Positions 7,475-15,212 of a DNA stretch of 46,531 nucleotides are shown piece after piece. The stretch comes from Streptomyces sp. WELS2 (GTDB lineage Bacteria > Actinomycetota > Actinomycetes > Streptomycetales > Streptomycetaceae): assembly GCF_013870595.1 (NCBI RefSeq), contig NZ_JACBWZ010000002.1:1-46531 (forward strand). Direction: 5' to 3'. The notes below the pieces were generated by a model. That model made no database searches and was not told the origin of the DNA. It worked only from the letters and a program-made list of their open reading frames with translations. Both the position numbers and the translations under genes were made by a program. The first letter of the stretch is position 1. Every line of letters begins with the position of its first letter.

Positions 7475-8433
7475 GGCTGAGCCTCCTCTGCGACCCCGCG
7501 CAGGAGGTCGCGGTGTTCGGTGATCCAGGTCAGCTGCTGGTGGCGGGCCCGCGCGAATGCCGGCATGCCGCGGATCTCGCCCTGGGGCGTGGTGAAGGTG
7601 CGCGTCTCCGCCGCCTGAACCGTGATGTACAGGTCGATCATGATCGCGCGGTCCGTTGCGGGGATCGGGGCGATGGTGTGGTACGCGTTCAGATACTCCC
7701 GGAACGTCGAGCCCAACAGATGCGAGGACATCTGTGGGCTGATGCAGGCCACGAAGGCCCGGACGATCTCATAGGGCCGCGGGAAGCGGGAGACCTGATC
7801 GAAGTCGATGAACAGGCGACGGTCAGGGCTGCGTGTGATGAGCAGGTTGTCGGGACGTGCGTCGCCGTGCACCCAGCTTCGGGGCACGGCAGCAAGCGAC
7901 TGTGCGTCGAGCCCGAACTCCGTGAGGATCTTCATCCGCCAGTCGATCGCTTGCCGGCTGGCCGCATCGTCCGTCTGCCGCCGGATCCGCTCCAGGTCTG
8001 CCGCAGGAGGATCGGGCAGTTGAAGGAAGTCCTCACAGCGGCCTTGCGGGCTGAAGCTTTCGAAGTGGTTGTGCAAGGCGGCGAGCGCGGAGGCAAAGAC
8101 AGTCGGCCCAGCCTGCTCCGCGTGATCAACGTACTCGGTCACCGTATACATGGCGTCATCGACCTGGGCGGTCCACTGACCGTCGTAGGTGAGTCGCAGG
8201 GGCGGCGCGAGGCCGGCCCGGGCCGCGTGCTGATGTGCCTGAGCCACGAGCTGAACCCGTGCCTTCTCGAACCGCCGGTTGCACCGTTTGACGACGACCA
8301 GCCCCTGGGCCGTGGGAACCACGGCGGACTGCCCGACGTGCCCACCGGGAAGCCGCCGGGCAGGTCCGCCCGCCTGTAATCCGTACTGGTGCAGGCACGC
8401 GGACAGCTCCGTCGCGCCCATGATCGTCGTCAC
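7471..8433 (-). CDS. APH-like small-molecule kinase
   Basis: About 320 aa. The kinase core shows VVVKRC (ATP-site Lys) near residue 42, the catalytic loop VHGDARPDN near 183-191, and the metal-binding FIDFDQVSRFPRPYEI near 206-221. This is the aminoglycoside/choline phosphotransferase family, which phosphorylates hydroxyls of antibiotics or metabolites. The start is set at GTG 8433 because it overlaps the carbamoyltransferase stop by 4 nt like its neighbours; ATG 8421 is the alternative. In an aminosugar-type pathway it may be a biosynthetic kinase or a self-resistance enzyme; the sequence does not decide. Confidence 0.85.
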   Translation of the reverse strand: MTTIMGATELSACLHQYGLQAGGPARRLPGGHVGQSAVVPTAQGLVVVKRCNRRFEKARVQLVAQAHQHAARAGLAPPLRLTYDGQWTAQVDDAMYTVTEYVDHAEQAGPTVFASALAALHNHFESFSPQGRCEDFLQLPDPPAADLERIRRQTDDAASRQAIDWRMKILTEFGLDAQSLAAVPRSWVHGDARPDNLLITRSPDRRLFIDFDQVSRFPRPYEIVRAFVACISPQMSSHLLGSTFREYLNAYHTIAPIPATDRAIMIDLYITVQAAETRTFTTPQGEIRGMPAFARARHQQLTWITEHRDLLRGVAEEAQP

Positions 8434-10124
8434 TTGGTCAGCACCCGATTCCCCATGACAAGCACGTCCAGCCCCGAAGAATAGAAGGTGCGGATCGCGT
8501 CCTCGGGGCTGCACACGATCGGTTCCTCTGCCAGGTTGAACGAGGTGTTCAGGACCGCGCCGACGCCGGTCCGGGCACGAAATTTCGTGATCAGCCGGTG
8601 GAAGAGCGGATTGGTGTCCACGGTCACGGTCTGCGGTCTGGCGGTGCCGTCGACGTGGACCGCGGCCGAGATGAGGTCTTGCGCCTCGTCCCGCACCGGC
8701 AGCGTGCGCTCCATGAAGTACACCGCCGGTTCCGGGCCGAAGTAGCTGGCGAAGTCCTCGGCGAGTACGGCCGGGGCGAAGGGGCGCCACGGCTCCCGGA
8801 ACTTCACCGCGTTGTTCACCTGGTCACGCATGCGCACGCTGCGAGGATCGGCGAGGATGGAGCGGTTCCCCAGCGCCCGCTGCCCGAGTTCCATGGCTCC
8901 CTGGAACCACCCGATGATCTTCCCTTCGGCCAGCGCGTGTGCGGCGGCATCCGCCGGATCGTCCACTGCGGGCGCGTGCAGCTTGCACAGGGACAGCGCC
9001 TCGTCGATCGCGCTCTGCTCGAAGGAGGGGCCGTAGTAGTTGTGCATCATGGCCGGACCGCGCTCGCCTGCAAGCAGGACGCAGTGCTCGTACAGGGCCG
9101 CGCCGATGGAGGTGCCGCTGTCGTCGGGGCAACTGGAGATGAAGACCTCGTCGAACGGCGTCGAGGACATGATCTTCCCATTGAAGACCGAGTTCATGAA
9201 CGTCCCTCCGCCCACGGCAACCCGCCGCTGCCCCGTCTTTTGGTGCAGGTCGGCGAGAAGGTACTGGAGGGCGTCCTCCAGCACATGCTGGACGGCCGCG
9301 GCAATGTCATGGTGCCGGGCGGTGATGGGTTCATCCGGCCGGCGCGGCGGCCCGAAGCGGTGGATGAACGCCTCGCTCACCGCACCGCGAGAGGGGCGAA
9401 GGTAATAGCCGAAGTAGTTGAGGTCGAGGCGGACCGTGCCGTCGTTGAAGTCGATGAGATCCCGGAGCAGCTTGTAGGCGCTGCTGCCGGGGTCTCCGTA
9501 AGCGGCCAGCCCCATGACCTTCCACTCGTCCCGGTCGATCCGAAAACCCAGATATTGCGTGACCGCGCCGTACAGCAGCCCTACCGAGTGGGGATAGGGA
9601 ATGGTGTCCATCGTGGTGAGGGAGTTGCGGTTCCCGACGGCGCGCAGCGCGGTGCAGTCCTCGCCTCGGCCATCGACGGTCAGGACTGCGGCCGACTCAA
9701 AGGGGGAGAGGAAGAAGGCGTTCGCCGCGTGCGCGTCATGGTGGTAGACGTAGTCGATGGTCAGCGGCTCACCGGCGGTCTGCAGGATCTGCGTGGCACA
9801 CCCTTGATACGGCGCGTCGAGGAGAGCGGCGAGGTTGTTCGGGATCGAGTAGAGCCCTTCGGGATGCCAGCGGGCGCGTCCGGCGTAGCGGCCGTCGGGC
9901 ACGCTCAAGTCGATCGCCGGGTTCGTGCTCACCGCGATCCGGTCCACGCCGTGTAGACCGTCGCGAACAGTGGACAGGCAGTACTCGATCGCGCGGGCGG
10001 GGAAGTCGCGCGCGTGCTTGCGCCGGGTGAAGCGTTCTTCCGCTGCTGCCGCGGCGACGTGTCCGTCCTCGATCAGCGCGGCCGAGGAGATGTGCAGATC
10101 GCTGGCGATTCCGAGAATGCGCAT
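8430..10124 (-). CDS. NodU/CmcH/TobZ-family O-carbamoyltransferase
   Basis: 564 aa, normal for the family. The N-terminal Kae1-like domain opens MRILGIASDLHISSAALI, then has the metal ligands HHDAHA near residue 123 and VDGRGEDCTA. GGGTFMNSVFNG is near residue 312, and the YrdC-like C-terminal part has GQRALGNRSILADPR, EPWRPFAPAVL and NTSFN. These enzymes use carbamoyl phosphate and ATP, through carbamoyl-AMP, to carbamoylate a hydroxyl, as in tobramycin, cephamycin or Nod factors. The ATG at 10124 follows GGAGGAGTGAGG; upstream in-frame sequence is not part of the gene. It lies 5 nt after the HprK-like gene. Confidence 0.92.
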   Translation of the reverse strand: MRILGIASDLHISSAALIEDGHVAAAAAEERFTRRKHARDFPARAIEYCLSTVRDGLHGVDRIAVSTNPAIDLSVPDGRYAGRARWHPEGLYSIPNNLAALLDAPYQGCATQILQTAGEPLTIDYVYHHDAHAANAFFLSPFESAAVLTVDGRGEDCTALRAVGNRNSLTTMDTIPYPHSVGLLYGAVTQYLGFRIDRDEWKVMGLAAYGDPGSSAYKLLRDLIDFNDGTVRLDLNYFGYYLRPSRGAVSEAFIHRFGPPRRPDEPITARHHDIAAAVQHVLEDALQYLLADLHQKTGQRRVAVGGGTFMNSVFNGKIMSSTPFDEVFISSCPDDSGTSIGAALYEHCVLLAGERGPAMMHNYYGPSFEQSAIDEALSLCKLHAPAVDDPADAAAHALAEGKIIGWFQGAMELGQRALGNRSILADPRSVRMRDQVNNAVKFREPWRPFAPAVLAEDFASYFGPEPAVYFMERTLPVRDEAQDLISAAVHVDGTARPQTVTVDTNPLFHRLITKFRARTGVGAVLNTSFNLAEEPIVCSPEDAIRTFYSSGLDVLVMGNRVLTK

Positions 10125-10129
10125 AGTCC

Positions 10130-11224
10130 TCACTCCTCCACCGACACACGGCACGCTAGGTCTTCGATCACCCGGCTCGTCAGCAGGCCCGCAGCTGGCG
10201 GCTGGATCAGCCGATACGCGGGAACCTGCGGAATGCGTAACCCGGCCCCGCTCGCCGGGCCGGCCAAGGAAGCCTGTTGAGGGAACACGTCGGCTGGACG
10301 GCGGAGCAGGTTGTGCGTCCACAGCGTCCGGCGCTCGTCCTCGTCGAGCTTCTCCAGACGCGGTGTGACCGCGTCTGGATCAACGTACGGTTCGATGGCC
10401 AGGCCGAGGCGGCATCGAGGCGTCACCGTGCTGTCTGCCGCGGCGGCCAACTCCTGCGGGCGTATCCCCAGACGCGTCTGCAGGTCATCGCGGTGGCCTT
10501 CGACGCCGCCGAATCGCTGCGACCACCGGCGTGTAAGAAAGGTCCGCAGTGGACCGTCGCGCAGAGCCAGCACGCTGCCCGCACGGATCCCGATCTGAAT
10601 GGGGAAGCCGAGAGCGTCTTCGGCGCCCGAGCCGGCGTCCTGGACGAGGGCGAACTTGTCGTTACCCACGAGTACCGCCCCGAGGCTGTCCAGGCAGTGC
10701 AGCAGCAGCGTCGTCTTGCCTGCATTCCGCCTCCCCACCAAAGCCACGCCCAGCCCGCGCAGGGTGAAACACGCCGCGTGGAAGAACGGGAAGCCGTCCC
10801 CAAGGAGTGCGCGGAGTACGAGAGCGCGCAGTATCCGAACCGCCACCTGCATGGGCTCGTCTCTGATGGCTGTCGCCAGGAGCAGGTGGACTGTCGAGTG
10901 CGTGTCATCCACGAAGCACACCGCGTCCGGCGAGCTGGGCAGAGTCGCTCGGCGCAAGGGCGGCGTGGGACGGGCGTCCTTGACTGAGCCGATCAGTTCT
11001 GGGTCCACGTCATGAATGACAAGCCGCACTCTGGCCGGGAAGTCCCCTTGTGCGAAGAAGCCCTCGGTGTACGACGCGACATAGTCGACGACCGGTGACG
11101 GCGCGATGATCTCAACCGACGCCAACGCGAGGCCGAAACGGTCGCGGCGAAGGGAAGGAGAGGGGCGGCGGCGTGCCCAGGTGCCCAGATCGTTGACCGA
11201 CAGGCTGTCCTGCACGGAGGTCAC
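10130..11224 (-). CDS. HprK-like P-loop kinase
   Basis: 364 aa from GTG 11224, overlapping the radical SAM stop by 4 nt. The middle of the protein has a Walker A motif of HPr-kinase type, GVALVGRRNAGKTTLLLHCL (about residues 158-177), followed by VGNDKFALV. The flanking regions are weakly conserved. Proteins of this type (HprK-related kinases without the HPr/PTS partner) often sit in actinobacterial biosynthetic operons, where they may phosphorylate a small molecule or a protein. No HPr or PTS gene is near, so catabolite control is unlikely. The substrate is unknown. Confidence 0.75.
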   Translation of the reverse strand: MTSVQDSLSVNDLGTWARRRPSPSLRRDRFGLALASVEIIAPSPVVDYVASYTEGFFAQGDFPARVRLVIHDVDPELIGSVKDARPTPPLRRATLPSSPDAVCFVDDTHSTVHLLLATAIRDEPMQVAVRILRALVLRALLGDGFPFFHAACFTLRGLGVALVGRRNAGKTTLLLHCLDSLGAVLVGNDKFALVQDAGSGAEDALGFPIQIGIRAGSVLALRDGPLRTFLTRRWSQRFGGVEGHRDDLQTRLGIRPQELAAAADSTVTPRCRLGLAIEPYVDPDAVTPRLEKLDEDERRTLWTHNLLRRPADVFPQQASLAGPASGAGLRIPQVPAYRLIQPPAAGLLTSRVIEDLACRVSVEE

Positions 11225-12510
11225 CTCTCGACCAGGTAGGCACCGCCGTTGACCAAGTCAGCCACCTGCCCCTCCAGGTGATCGATGCCGCTGACCGCAG
11301 CGACCTGCTTGGCTGCTGCCAGGAGCCGGTTCGACCGGTTCTTGAACGGGTCGCAGACCTTGGGGCAGATCACCGGGAGCTGGCCGCGCAGCCGTCGGCG
11401 CTGCTCACCTTCCCAGACCGCCGCGAAGGACCCCTCCAACGCGCTGCCGTAGCTGAAGCCGCCAGGCCGGGGGTGATAGTTGCACGGGTACAGACATCCG
11501 TCCGAGCCCACCGCGGCCATCAGATCGGTGATCGAGCACGTGGAACACGTCCGCGCCATCTCAGCGGTCTGGCCGATCTTGTGGATCTCCAGCAACCGGA
11601 AGCTATCGGCCGTGAGGTCACTGCGGATCTGCTCGATCAACACGGACGCATGGCGCGCCTGGTCGGGGGCCAGCGGACGTTCGCCGGAGTTGTCCTGCTT
11701 CAAGCGCAAGCTGTCAGCGCCGGCTTGACGGATCAGGCGGGCAGCCGTGTACACCTCGTGGTAGTTCTCGGGATACATGACGAAGGAAGTGTTGATCTCC
11801 ACGTCCGATCCGGTTTCGGCCCGGCGCTGCACGAGCCGCGTCAGGTTGGCCATCGCGCGCTCGAACATGGCCTTGCCGGCCTTACGGCCGCCGTACTTCA
11901 GGTCGGCGTAGGTCTCCGGGGTGCCCGCGTCGATGCTGATATGCACGTATCCCGCTGGGAGCAGAGCTTCTATGCAGGCGTCATCCATCAGCACGGCGTT
12001 GGTGAAGATGCCGTAGCGGATCCCGCGCTCGGCCAGCAGGGCGAACGCCGGGATCAGTGCCTTGCGGGCGACAAGCGGTTCGCCGATCAGTCCGGAGAAT
12101 GACACCGCCTCCACTGTGAAGACGCCGGAGCGGTCTTCGCCGCCCTGCCGGTAGGGTGCCTCCACCTCGTAGTCGGCGATGTCGCCAATCAGCTTGAGCA
12201 TGTTCTCCGGGCTCGTCAGATGGTCCGGGAGCCGGTCCGACGCATCCTTGGCCGCGTCGAGCATCACCAACTGCTCCCGCTGCTCGTCCCACAGCTCGAG
12301 GGGGACGTGGTCTCCGATGCACCAGGCGCAGCGCAGGTTGCATCCGCTCGACGGATGAATCAAGACCTCGTACGGGGGGACGACCGCGCCCTGGGACACG
12401 GCGGCGAACCGCGCCCAGTGCCGCCTGAGCACGTCGAGTTCATTGAAGCGGCCCGGCAGGTCGCTGCGGACGTAGGGGGCGAGCGGATTGGTCTCCACCA
12501 CATTGGTCAT
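11221..12510 (-). CDS. Radical SAM enzyme with SPASM-like C-terminal cysteines
   Basis: 429 aa from ATG 12510, behind GGGAG; the frame is open further upstream but runs into the operator palindromes. The SAM-cleaving [4Fe-4S] cluster is bound by CNLRCAWC (CX3CX2C) near residues 55-62, followed by GEPLVARK and the SIDAG strand. The C-terminal half holds CSTC, GCLYPC and CPKVC, which fit auxiliary cluster ligands of the SPASM/twitch type. Such enzymes do radical dehydrogenations, epimerisations or peptide crosslinks. No precursor peptide is visible, and the neighbours handle sugars, so a BtrN-like alcohol oxidation or an epimerisation is a reasonable guess. It is the first gene of the eight-gene operon. 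Confidence 0.88.
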   Translation of the reverse strand: MTNVVETNPLAPYVRSDLPGRFNELDVLRRHWARFAAVSQGAVVPPYEVLIHPSSGCNLRCAWCIGDHVPLELWDEQREQLVMLDAAKDASDRLPDHLTSPENMLKLIGDIADYEVEAPYRQGGEDRSGVFTVEAVSFSGLIGEPLVARKALIPAFALLAERGIRYGIFTNAVLMDDACIEALLPAGYVHISIDAGTPETYADLKYGGRKAGKAMFERAMANLTRLVQRRAETGSDVEINTSFVMYPENYHEVYTAARLIRQAGADSLRLKQDNSGERPLAPDQARHASVLIEQIRSDLTADSFRLLEIHKIGQTAEMARTCSTCSITDLMAAVGSDGCLYPCNYHPRPGGFSYGSALEGSFAAVWEGEQRRRLRGQLPVICPKVCDPFKNRSNRLLAAAKQVAAVSGIDHLEGQVADLVNGGAYLVER

Positions 12511-12536
12511 GCGAGAACTCCCAGGCGTTGCGGTAG

Positions 12537-12576
12537 TTGCCACGAATCCGTGGCAAGGTTGGCAATTCCATGACAA
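12537..12576. promoter_or_regulatory. Tandem palindromes upstream of the radical SAM operon
   Basis: A perfect palindrome TTGCCACG-AATC-CGTGGCAA fills 12537-12556. A related imperfect one, TTGGCA-N6-TGACAA, follows at 12559-12576. They sit 27-66 bp before the first start codon of the minus-strand operon and are the best candidates for its operators. The divergent XRE-type protein is the obvious binder, but this is inference. Confidence 0.6.
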
Positions 12577-13061
12577 TTCAACGGTTCGCTGTGCCGATTG
12601 CGGTCAGAGGGGGCGCGGGTGGTGAGGTGCGAGACGGACGGCTGTGAGTGATCGTATGATCCCTCTGCGTATCCGCGCGTGTTTTTCGTCCGGTGTGAAG
12701 TAGGTCACCGTGCTCCTTATGTCGCCTGCTGGTGGCGGGCGTTGCGCCTGACGCTGTGGGGCATGCCCTTGGCTCCTTCTGGTCGCGGAACAGCGGAGAA
12801 CGGACGGAGGGGCACCGGGCACAGCGGTGCCGACCGTCGGCCGCCAGTCCATCCCGCCTGCCGAGCGCAGACGGCTCGGTAGGACGGTGCTTGGTGCTGA
12901 CGAGGTGACATCATGCTGACCTTGAAGGTCCTCTTCGAGGGCTTTGACAGGTCATCAAGAGGACTCGAAAAGGGCTTCGTTGTTCCTTCGTGGATGATTT
13001 CGCGTCGCCGTTAGGACGTCGCGTGGCAGGCTCTGACCAGAGCGCCCTCTGGAGGAGACCC
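12577..13061. promoter_or_regulatory. Divergent intergenic region before the XRE-type gene
   Basis: About 485 bp without a supported gene. An inverted repeat, GTCCTCTT at 12928-12935 and AAGAGGAC at 12957-12964, brackets a TTGACA -35-like hexamer at 12944-12949; the matching -10 is poor. This is a plausible regulated promoter for the regulator at 13062. Short open frames in the rest show no family similarity. Confidence 0.4.
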
Positions 13062-14336
13062 ATGTCCCGCCCCCCAGGTAACACCAGGCTCAAGGCCGCA
13101 CGTCTGGCCGCCGGGTACAACTCCCAGCAAGCCTTGGCCGACGCCATCACCGAGACCGCACCAAAGCTCGGCATCAGAGGGCTGGCGGTTGGCGTGCGGC
13201 AGATCAGACGATGGGAGTCCGCCAGGCCGCCCTGGCCGCAGCCAGATGTGCACCGAGTGCTGACGCATCTGTTAGGGCAGAGCATGGAGGACCTCGGGTT
13301 CACCCCTCCATGGGCAAGCCCGCGCCCCCAGCCCGGCACACCCGTCGATAACACCCCGCGCACGCCCCTGTACGGCACACGATTGGCGACGGTCCCCGCC
13401 CAGAGCGCAGCCGCGACCCAACCCCCGTCAGTCGGACGGGACTTCGCGGCCGTCACGCGATCGCACCGGCATCTGTACTGGTCCGTCGCCCCCGCTGTGC
13501 TGCACCCAGCTGTCCTGGAGCATGCCCGTCTCGGCTGCACTCTTCTCCCGGAGACGGGCAGCCCAGCCCGCCAGGTCCTTGCGGGCGCACTGGCCGAGTC
13601 CTACCTTTTGGCCGGCCGCATTGAGTTCTTCGACCTGCGCCAGCCGGACCAGGCTTCGGAGACGCTCCTGCGGGCTCTGCAAGCAGCAGGCGAAGCAGAT
13701 GATCCGCTGCTGGGAGCAGCCGCCCTCGCGCATATGGCGTTCATCCCTGGGTGGGCGAGCGATCGGGAGACGGCAGTTGAGCGCATGCTGGCGGCCCGTA
13801 CGTATGCCCGTCGCGGGCGCGCGTCAGCGGAGTTCTGGGCGTGGCTCGATGCCGTCGAGGCGGAGTGCGAGACCCGCTGTGGGGATCCTCACGCCGCGCT
13901 GCGATTGATTCACCGCGCCGAGGACACGCTCGCCGTAGGCGCCGAACATGCCACCCCCGAGTGGCTGGACTGGTTCAGTCTCGTCCGCTTGTCCGCGTTC
14001 AAAGGGAACACGCAGCTGAAGGCCGGCCACCTGCCGCAAGCGCGCCAGACGCTCCGCGAGGTACTCGACGGCCTGCCGCCTGAGTCGAACAAGCAGCGCA
14101 CCGTCGTCCTCGGTGACCTGGCCGCGGTCGAAGCCGCCGACGGAAGACCGAAGGAGGCGTGCCGCTACGCCATCCAAGCCCTCGACCAGCTGGCCATCAC
14201 CTGGTATGCCACCGGAATGGACCGCGTCCGCGAGGTCCGCCGCACTCTCGCCCCCTGGCAGAACGAGCAGTGCGTACGGAACCTCGACGATCGTCTTTAC
14301 GACTGGGGCACGACGGTCAGTGCTCTGCAGCGTTGA
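13062..14336 (+). CDS. XRE-family regulator with helical-repeat C-terminal domain
   Basis: 424 aa from ATG 13062, which follows GGAGGAG; the frame is open from 12990 but without a ribosome site. The N-terminal 75 residues form a Cro/CI-type helix-turn-helix (LKAARLAAGYNSQQALADAI ... VGVRQIRRWESARPPWPQ). A proline-rich linker of about 60 residues follows, then a long Ala/Leu-rich helical part that looks like TPR repeats. Regulators with this build often control specialised metabolism in Streptomyces. It is divergent from the eight-gene operon and overlaps the convergent HAD gene by 20 bp. It is probably the pathway regulator; the ligand or partner is unknown. Confidence 0.82.
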   Translation: MSRPPGNTRLKAARLAAGYNSQQALADAITETAPKLGIRGLAVGVRQIRRWESARPPWPQPDVHRVLTHLLGQSMEDLGFTPPWASPRPQPGTPVDNTPRTPLYGTRLATVPAQSAAATQPPSVGRDFAAVTRSHRHLYWSVAPAVLHPAVLEHARLGCTLLPETGSPARQVLAGALAESYLLAGRIEFFDLRQPDQASETLLRALQAAGEADDPLLGAAALAHMAFIPGWASDRETAVERMLAARTYARRGRASAEFWAWLDAVEAECETRCGDPHAALRLIHRAEDTLAVGAEHATPEWLDWFSLVRLSAFKGNTQLKAGHLPQARQTLREVLDGLPPESNKQRTVVLGDLAAVEAADGRPKEACRYAIQALDQLAITWYATGMDRVREVRRTLAPWQNEQCVRNLDDRLYDWGTTVSALQR

Positions 14337-14976
14337 ACTTGGCGATTTTCTCTGGCAGTTCCGTGAGCGAGTCGATGCGCATCGTTGTGATCGCGTCCGC
14401 GTCGGGGTCATGTTGCTGGATCGTGCCCCAGGGGCCACGCCGGATCAGCGCGGTCAAAAGGCCCGCCTGTACGGCTGGGCGGATGTCGTTGTCGAGCCGG
14501 TCACCCACGTACAGAATCTCGCCCGGCTCGGCAGGCGTCGCGTCAATGACACACTCGAAGAACTTCACGTCCGGCTTCGAGAACCCCCAGTCGTCACTGG
14601 TGGCGATCATGTCGGAGGGGAGGTCCAGTCCCCGCAGCAGCCCGCCGGCCCGCACCGTCTGGTTCCCGGCGATGCCCACCCACAGCCCGGCCTCGCGCAG
14701 GGCAGCCAGCGTGGGCCGGACGTCCGGGTAAAGGTCCCCTTCACCGAACCACTCTGGCTGTCCCGCCGCGGCGCGCTTCTCGCGCTCCTCGGTCAGGTCG
14801 AACCCAGGCCGGAACTCCTGGAACGTCTCCCGATAGTCCCGCCCCTGCGCGATGACCGCACCGAACATGGCCGCGAAGGTGTGCCGTGGCACGCCCAGCC
14901 AGTCAGCCCATGTCCCGTACTCCCGGGTTTCGTCAACAAGACACTCGCCCACGTCGAATACCACCGCACGAATCAT
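14317..14976 (-). CDS. HAD-superfamily hydrolase
   Basis: 219 aa. HAD motif I is at the very start in the form VVFDVGECL, so the second catalytic Asp of the usual DxD pair is a Gly. Motif II is GNQT (Asn-Gln-Thr), motif III the Lys of FSKPDVKFF, and motif IV VGDRLDNDI. This resembles haloacid-dehalogenase/phosphatase-like enzymes of the CbbY/YjjG group. The missing second Asp argues against a plain phosphatase and leaves a dehalogenase-type or altered chemistry open. The ATG at 14976 was chosen because motif I begins five residues later; the ribosome site is weak. It may serve the neighbouring pathway or be an independent gene. Confidence 0.82.
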   Translation of the reverse strand: MIRAVVFDVGECLVDETREYGTWADWLGVPRHTFAAMFGAVIAQGRDYRETFQEFRPGFDLTEEREKRAAAGQPEWFGEGDLYPDVRPTLAALREAGLWVGIAGNQTVRAGGLLRGLDLPSDMIATSDDWGFSKPDVKFFECVIDATPAEPGEILYVGDRLDNDIRPAVQAGLLTALIRRGPWGTIQQHDPDADAITTMRIDSLTELPEKIAKFNAAEH

Positions 14977-15212
14977 GTTCCGCAGGTTAACCCGTGCGGC
15001 GGGGCGAGAAGACGGCCCTTTTGGACTGACCACGCAAGGGAGCACCCGAGCCGTCCCGGCCGCCGAGCACACACCTCCGCGAGCGAGCCCGCCCGCCGGG
15101 CCAGCAAGGTGCTGTAGGGCCCGCAGCAGCCGGTCACTACAGTGGGTGCGGTCCAGCGGCGGACGGCAGATGGTGACCGGCTATTCACGGTCGATTGCGG
15201 GAGGGGCAAAGA

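Noticed and set aside
3335-12510. RiPP cluster because of the radical SAM/SPASM-like enzyme
   Set aside because: No short precursor gene, PqqD-like recognition protein, peptidase or peptide transporter is visible; neighbours act on sugars and nucleotides.
12604-12852. Minus-strand CDS of 82 codons before the XRE gene
   Set aside because: No ribosome site or similarity; lies in the regulatory region between divergent genes.
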